From a virus: a DNA stretch of 36,677 nucleotides. A program made the translations under genes and the position numbers. Below the pieces are notes generated by a model, which saw only the letters and a list, made by a program, of their open reading frames with translations, had not been told where the DNA came from and did no database searches. Shown one piece after another: positions 32,676-36,677 of the stretch (position 1 is its first letter; each line of letters begins with the position of its first letter). The DNA lies in IMG/VR virus record IMGVR_UViG_3300042691_014417, positions 1-36,677 of that record; one strand, 5' to 3'.

Positions 32676-34166
32676 ATGAACTTTTACACATGTGTTGAGA
32701 TTCGCGGCAACAAGATTCTTTATAGAGGGGTGGAAGATGGGAGTCGGGTCTGTAGGGAAATTCCTTACAGACCCACTCTTTATTCCTATACCCACAAATC
32801 TTCTGACTGGAAGACGCTTGATGGCCGTGCGGTAGAACCAATCAAGCCCGGTACAATCACAGAGACTAGGGATTTTTTAGATCAGTATGCTAATATCTCT
32901 GGGTTCTCTATCTTTGGTCAAACAGATTTCATTTACCAGTTTATTGGTGAAGAATTTCCCAATGATATCGATTACAAGATCGATCAAATCGTTACAGCAT
33001 TTATCGATATCGAAACCAAGTGTGAGGCTGGATTTCCGAACATCGAAACTGCCAATGAACAGGTGATTGCGATCACCGTGCGGATCAAGAACAAGTCTTA
33101 TGTCTATGGTTTAGGCACTTTCCATATTGATAATCCAAATGTCAGTTGCAATCAGTATGACAATGAAAACCAAATGCTTAAGGACTTTATTGAGTTTTGG
33201 GAGCAACAGAAGCCTGACATTGTAACTGGATGGAACGTCAGATTCTTCGATATTCCATATCTTTATAATCGAATTTCTTACCTGTTTGGAGAAGATACGG
33301 CCAATCGCCTATCCCCTTGGAAGAAAGTCATCAAGAAGAAGATTGAAACTAAGTCATCTCGCGGGGAGCAAACTGCGTGTGATATTATTGGCGTATCTAC
33401 TCTAGACTACTACGAGTTGTATAAGAAGTTTACCTATACCAATCAGGAATCTTATCGACTGGATTATATTGCCTCCGTCGAACTAGGTGAAAAGAAGCTT
33501 TCATATGATGAGTATGACAGCTTGCGAGAGTTCTACAAGCAAGACTTCAATAAGTTTATTCACTATAACTTCCATGACGTAGAACTTGTCTTTAAGTTAG
33601 ATCAAAAGATGAAGTTGATTGAACTCGTTCTTGCAGTGGCATATTCTGCCAAGGTAAATCATGAGGATGTTTATAGCCAAGTTCGAACTTGGGATACCAT
33701 CATTTACCACGAACTTCTGAAAGATAAGATCGTAATTCCTCCAAAGAAGTCTGCGGTCAAGGAGCGGCAGTACGAAGGTGCATATGTCAAGGAACCGATT
33801 CTAGGCATGAATGATTGGATTATCAGTTTAGATCTAAATAGCCTCTACCCCCATTTAATTCAGCAATATAATTTATCGCCAGAAACAAAAACAGACCGCT
33901 CTTTTCTGTTTGTGCGTAATGGTCTGAAACCCATGGATATTTTGGAAAAGAATTCCAAGGCCGTTCAATATCTAGAAATGGCAAAGAAGCATGATATTTC
34001 TGTTGCCGCAAATGGTGTAGGCTTCACTAGGAATAGCCAAGGCTTTCTTCCTCGACTCATGGAGAAGATGTATGCCGAACGAAAGCATTATAAAGAATTG
34101 ATGCTTGAATCCGAAAAAGAAATGGTAGCAATAGAAGAAGAATTAAAAAGAAGAGGAATAATTTAA
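32676..34166 (+). CDS. 43: DNA polymerase gp43, N-terminal part (43A)
   Basis: The 496-residue protein is the first part of a family B DNA polymerase. It has the 3'-5' exonuclease motifs DIETK (111-115), VTGWNVRFFD (183-192) and YNFHD (297-301), and polymerase motif A SLDLNSLYP (384-392), followed by ERKHYKELML in the start of the fingers. It ends soon after at the site of a homing endonuclease insertion; the last residues RRGII are probably partly from the insert. Motifs B and C are on the second fragment (34900-36020), so the two proteins must meet to form an active enzyme, as in phages where gene 43 is split into 43A and 43B. The ATG is fixed by the promoter. Confidence 0.93.
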   Translation: MNFYTCVEIRGNKILYRGVEDGSRVCREIPYRPTLYSYTHKSSDWKTLDGRAVEPIKPGTITETRDFLDQYANISGFSIFGQTDFIYQFIGEEFPNDIDYKIDQIVTAFIDIETKCEAGFPNIETANEQVIAITVRIKNKSYVYGLGTFHIDNPNVSCNQYDNENQMLKDFIEFWEQQKPDIVTGWNVRFFDIPYLYNRISYLFGEDTANRLSPWKKVIKKKIETKSSRGEQTACDIIGVSTLDYYELYKKFTYTNQESYRLDYIASVELGEKKLSYDEYDSLREFYKQDFNKFIHYNFHDVELVFKLDQKMKLIELVLAVAYSAKVNHEDVYSQVRTWDTIIYHELLKDKIVIPPKKSAVKERQYEGAYVKEPILGMNDWIISLDLNSLYPHLIQQYNLSPETKTDRSFLFVRNGLKPMDILEKNSKAVQYLEMAKKHDISVAANGVGFTRNSQGFLPRLMEKMYAERKHYKELMLESEKEMVAIEEELKRRGII

Positions 34167-34908
34167 GTTCAAGTGCTATTGGTTATAAATACTTTCGGAG
34201 GAAGTTTATGAGAAAGTATTTAGTGTATAAAACAATCAATACAATTAATGAAAAATTTTACATTGGAGCGCACGAAACTGATGATGAAGACGATTCTTAT
34301 CTTGGTAGTGGCATTCTTTTAAATAAAGCTATAAAAAAATATGGTAAAGATTTATTTAAAAGAGAAATACTAATTAGATGTTCTTCAAGTGAAGAAATGT
34401 TCAACGAAGAGCAGAGATTGATATCTGAGCACATTGAAAACCCATTATGCTACAATCTTAAAAAAGGTGGTATAGGAGGATGGGACTATGTAAATCGAAG
34501 TGGTTTAAATCGCGGCAGCAGAAACCCAATGAAAAATTTAAAAATTAGAAAAAAATGTTTATGTGCTGCTAAAAAAACAAAAGAAAAAAATCCAGAAAAA
34601 TACCGACTGATAGCAATAGAAAATCTTAAAAAAGCAACAGAAAAAAATATTGGAACTACTAAATCCGATTTTTTTAAAAAAACAATTAGTAAAAAATCTA
34701 AGCAGTATTGGAAGAAAAATAAAGAAAAAATGCAGAATGCATTATCTTCTTGGTTCAAAGTAATAGCACCAAATGGTGAGGAATACACGACAAATAGACT
34801 AGAAAACTTTTGCACTGAAAGAAAATTACCGTATACTACCCTGTGGAAAACCAGTAAAACTGGTATCACAGCAAATAGAGGCCCCTCAAAAGGATGGAAA
34901 TGTCAAAA
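34160..34908 (+). mobile_element. Homing endonuclease insertion splitting gene 43
   Basis: Coding sequence of the polymerase stops near 34160 and resumes near 34909, in a different frame. The insert of about 750 bases holds a late promoter, a strong ribosome-binding site and a GIY-YIG endonuclease. Only about 40 bases are non-coding, so there is no room for a group I intron core. An A/T-rich AATT occurs at both edges. Edges are approximate. Confidence 0.7.
34184..34202 (+). promoter_or_regulatory. Exact T4 late promoter box and ribosome-binding site
   Basis: TATAAATA (34184-34191) is a perfect T4 late box. GGAGGA at 34197-34202 lies five bases before the endonuclease ATG. It matches the common use of late promoters by phage homing endonucleases. 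Confidence 0.75.
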
Positions 34909-34924
34909 AATTACGCAAATATGA
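34208..34924 (+). CDS. GIY-YIG homing endonuclease
   Basis: The 238-residue protein has the GIY-YIG nuclease domain at the N-terminus: YLVYKTINTINEKFYIGAHET (LVY...YIG), then DDSYLGSG and a KKYGKDLFKREIL helix with a later catalytic Glu in EEMFNEEQ. A Lys-rich linker (about 110-180) follows, and a C-terminal DNA-binding module (FKVIAPNGEEYTTNRLENFC, then GWKCQK) of the NUMOD/IENR kind. It resembles SegA-like and I-TevI-like enzymes. It should cut endonuclease-free gene 43 alleles near the insertion to spread the element. Its last 25 bases overlap the start of the second polymerase fragment in another frame. Confidence 0.88.
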   Translation: MRKYLVYKTINTINEKFYIGAHETDDEDDSYLGSGILLNKAIKKYGKDLFKREILIRCSSSEEMFNEEQRLISEHIENPLCYNLKKGGIGGWDYVNRSGLNRGSRNPMKNLKIRKKCLCAAKKTKEKNPEKYRLIAIENLKKATEKNIGTTKSDFFKKTISKKSKQYWKKNKEKMQNALSSWFKVIAPNGEEYTTNRLENFCTERKLPYTTLWKTSKTGITANRGPSKGWKCQKITQI

Positions 34925-36020
34925 CTACGGAGGAATTGCAATCGCTTCGTGGGCAGATAGAGAACGATATTTCAAAATATCGTAATTTTCAGTTGGCTAG
35001 AAAAATCCAACTGAACTCTGCCTACGGCGCGATTGGTTAGGTAACGAATATTTCCGCTATTACGACGAAGAGATTGCCGAAGCAATTACACTCTCTGGTC
35101 AGCTTTCTATTCGCTGGATCGAAAACAAGATCAACGAGTTCTTGAACAAGATGCTCAAGACGAATCATGATTATGTTGTTGCCAGTGACACAGATTCTAT
35201 CTACATCAACATGGGTCCACTGGTAAACACTCTGGCAAAGGGTAAGTCAACTGAAGAAATCGTGACTTATCTTGATAAGTGCTGCAAGGAGATCATCGAA
35301 CCGTACATCACGAAGTCCTATGATGAACTTGCTAATTTCATGAATGCCTATGCAAACAAGATGTTCATGAAGCGCGAATCAATTGCCTCAAAGGGTATCT
35401 GGACAGCCAAGAAGAGGTACATGCTTCTGGTTCATGATTCAGAAGGTGTTCGTTACACCAAGCCAAAGACCAAGATCATGGGAATCGAAACATCCCGGTC
35501 ATCTACTCCACAGATTGTGCGCGAGGAGTTGAAGAAGTGTATCGATATCATTCTGACCAAGGACAATCCTACTCTGATCAATTACATTGAAAGCTTCAGA
35601 AAGAAGTTCCGTAAGCTTGCCCCGGAGGATATTGCATTCCCTCGTTCAGTCAACGGAGTCAAGGACTATACAGATTCGTTTACCATCTATAAAAAGGGGA
35701 CTCCTATTGCCGTCAAGGGAGCATTGATTTACAATCACTATATCAAGAAGCACAAATTGGAAAAGAAATATCAGTTGATTCGAGATGCGGATAAGATTAA
35801 GTTTGTTTATCTGAAAACCCCAAATCCCATTGCTGGTTGCTTTGGAAAGGATCAAATCATCTCCTTCTATTCATCTTTGCCGAAGGAACTTGATTTATCC
35901 TCTTATATCGACTATGATACTCAGTTTGAGAAGGCGTTCTTGGATCCACTCAAGAGCATAATTGAAGCAATTGGGTGGAAGACAGAAAATAGAAACACAC
36001 TGGAATCTTTATTTACTTAA
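34900..36020 (+). CDS. 43: DNA polymerase gp43, C-terminal part (43B), with in-frame stop and shift
   Basis: The second part of the polymerase starts at ATG 34900 (AGGA at 34891-34894, five bases upstream). The first 46 codons carry motif B (LARKIQLNSAYGAIG), then comes TAG at 35038-35040. The reading frame continues one base back, with NEYFRYYDEEIAEAITLSGQ from 35043, ASDTDSIYI (motif C) and WTAKKRYMLL, to the TAA at 36018-36020; it ends with LESLFT, like the clamp-binding tail of gp43. Without a shift, only a piece from ATG 35142 could be made, lacking motif B. With removal of five bases (35038-35042) the product is 371 residues, 867 with 43A, a normal length for this enzyme. Confidence 0.85.
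35035..35042 (+). other. Candidate translational bypass site GGT-TA-GGT
   Basis: Gly codon GGT (35035-35037), then stop TAG (35038-35040), and a second GGT (35040-35042) in the frame that continues the polymerase. Peptidyl-tRNA hopping from the first to the second GGT skips five bases and gives the family sequence YGAIG-NEYFRYYD with no extra residues. T4 gene 60 uses the same arrangement (GGA, TAG, later GGA). A tandem duplication of five bases (GGTTA/GGTAA) may be its origin. Confidence 0.4.
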
Positions 36021-36021
36021 T

Positions 36022-36225
36022 ATGGCAAACATTCACGAATTCAAGCGTTCTATTCCCGTTAAGACACCTCTCGGAGAAGGTTGGATTGTACTTCTCTTTA
36101 ATAATGGAGAATATGCAAATAGCCAATATATGGTGATTCTTGATAATGGGGATATTCGGTATTTCAGCACTACCCAACTCAAGGTTGTGGATAATGCTAC
36201 AATTGGTCTAACTAACGGAGAATAA
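36022..36225 (+). CDS. Small conserved protein upstream of uvsX
   Basis: The 67-residue protein starts at ATG 36022, one base after the polymerase stop; an upstream ATG at 35962 lies inside the polymerase and is unlikely. The sequence KTPLGEGWIVLL, then YMVILDNGDIRYFSTTQL has the strand pattern of a small SH3-like or Sm-like barrel. Small genes of this kind (T-P-L-G-E-G) are found just before uvsX in several T4-like phages. Function is unknown. Confidence 0.65.
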   Translation: MANIHEFKRSIPVKTPLGEGWIVLLFNNGEYANSQYMVILDNGDIRYFSTTQLKVVDNATIGLTNGE

Positions 36226-36226
36226 T

Positions 36227-36677
36227 ATGGATTTTTTGAAGGAAATAATTAATGTCTCAGGAAACAAATTCGCAAGTAAAGTCGAAGATGGACTTGATGG
36301 ATCTGATGTTTGCGGCTATATTGATACTGGGTCTTATACTTTTAATGCTCTTTTATCTGGTAGCCTATTTGATGGTCTACCTAGTAACAAGATTACCTGT
36401 TTGGCTGGTGAATCTGCTACTGGTAAGACTTACTTCAGCATTGGTGTTGTTGCACAATTCTTGGCAGCGAATCCAGAAGGTATCGTTCTTTACTTCGACA
36501 CAGAACAAGCAGTAACCAGTGACATGTTCACTGAGCGTGGAGTCGATCCTAAGCGCATTGCTGTATTTCCTGTAGAAACAGTAGAAGAGTTCCGCCATCA
36601 GTGCTTGACAATCGTTGACAAGGTTCTTGCAACAGATGAATCTGAGCGCAAGCCAATGATGATTGTTCTTGACTCGC
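36227..36677 (+). CDS. uvsX: UvsX recombinase (RecA-like), N-terminal part
   Basis: The first 150 codons of a gene that runs off the window end. Walker A GESATGKT (61-68) follows LPSNKITCLA, and then YFDTEQAVT, MFTERGVDPKRI and the start of the Walker B strand (MMIVLDS). It matches the T4-type RecA homologue UvsX, which forms filaments on single-stranded DNA with the help of UvsY. The ATG has GGAG (36217-36220) six bases upstream. The position after gp43 fits the T4-like cyanophage order. Confidence 0.92.
   Translation, partial: MDFLKEIINVSGNKFASKVEDGLDGSDVCGYIDTGSYTFNALLSGSLFDGLPSNKITCLAGESATGKTYFSIGVVAQFLAANPEGIVLYFDTEQAVTSDMFTERGVDPKRIAVFPVETVEEFRHQCLTIVDKVLATDESERKPMMIVLDS

Noticed and set aside
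34167-34899. Group I intron in gene 43
   Set aside because: The endonuclease fills almost all of the insert and only about 40 non-coding bases remain, too few for a catalytic core. A free-standing endonuclease fits better.
35142-36020. Independent short polymerase gene starting at ATG 35142
   Set aside because: It has no ribosome-binding site and would lack motif B and the conserved NEYFRYYD region, which is intact in the DNA just upstream in the same frame.
1-36677. tRNA genes, integrase or attachment sites
   Set aside because: I looked for cloverleaf-type segments and recombinase motifs in the gaps and saw none; gaps are too short for most.

Overview
The window is part of the genome of a T4-like contractile-tailed bacteriophage. 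It holds the T4 core recombination, replication and late-transcription genes in recognisable order: uvsY, uvsW, gp55, gp47, gp46, gp45, gp44, gp62, regA, then gp43 and uvsX. The short gp62 and the uvsY-uvsW-55-47-46-45-44-62-regA order resemble the cyanophage-type T4 relatives more than T4 itself. Every gene found is on the + strand, genes abut or overlap, the DNA is AT-rich, and no intergenic gap exceeds 300 bases. The host cannot be named from this sequence.

Layout. 1-188: end of a tail-tube-like gene. 218-2870: uvsY, uvsW and a conserved Sm-like protein. 2996-8911: late sigma factor gp55, then the gp47/gp46 nuclease, two small unknowns, sliding clamp and clamp loader. 8936-9340: regA. 9340-22637: about 13 kb of glycan genes, with at least eight glycosyltransferases of different folds, three NAD-dependent sugar epimerases (one fused to a cupin and a C-methyltransferase) and two further methyltransferases. 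22639-31791: virion adhesion genes, including a protein with two collagen-like Gly-X-Y tracts, a long repetitive fibre, two tandem paralogous fibre proteins, a baseplate-type protein and a large protein with a hyaluronidase-like motif. 31822-36677: dUTPase, a nucleotide-metabolism protein, a DNA polymerase gene split by a GIY-YIG homing endonuclease, a small protein, and the start of uvsX.

Three things stand out. First, six transcription units (uvsY, gp55, the epimerase fusion, a GT2 gene, dut, gp43) start with the same cassette: a TTGATT-like -35, a 15-17 nt spacer, a TATAAT-like -10, exactly six bases, then ATG. The predicted transcription start is therefore the A of the start codon, so these mRNAs should be leaderless. 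In three cases the -35 box also contains the stop codon of the gene upstream. A second promoter type, T4 late-like TATAAATA boxes, precedes the Sm-like gene, regA, fibre genes and the homing endonuclease; at two of these the start would also be leaderless or nearly so.

Second, a glycosyltransferase resembling the collagen lysine-glycosylating domain of PLOD/LH3 lies about 5 kb upstream of the collagen-like virion protein. In the first tract of that protein all nine lysines occupy the Y position, the site glycosylated in animal collagen. This suggests a phage-encoded collagen-fibre glycosylation system.

Third, the polymerase gene is interrupted twice: once by the homing endonuclease, and again inside conserved polymerase sequence by a 5-nt insertion. 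The result, GGT-TAG-GT-AAC, has a Gly codon, an immediate stop and a matching Gly codon, the arrangement used for translational bypassing in T4 gene 60. A hop would restore the family sequence exactly; a sequencing error or an inactivating mutation is the alternative.
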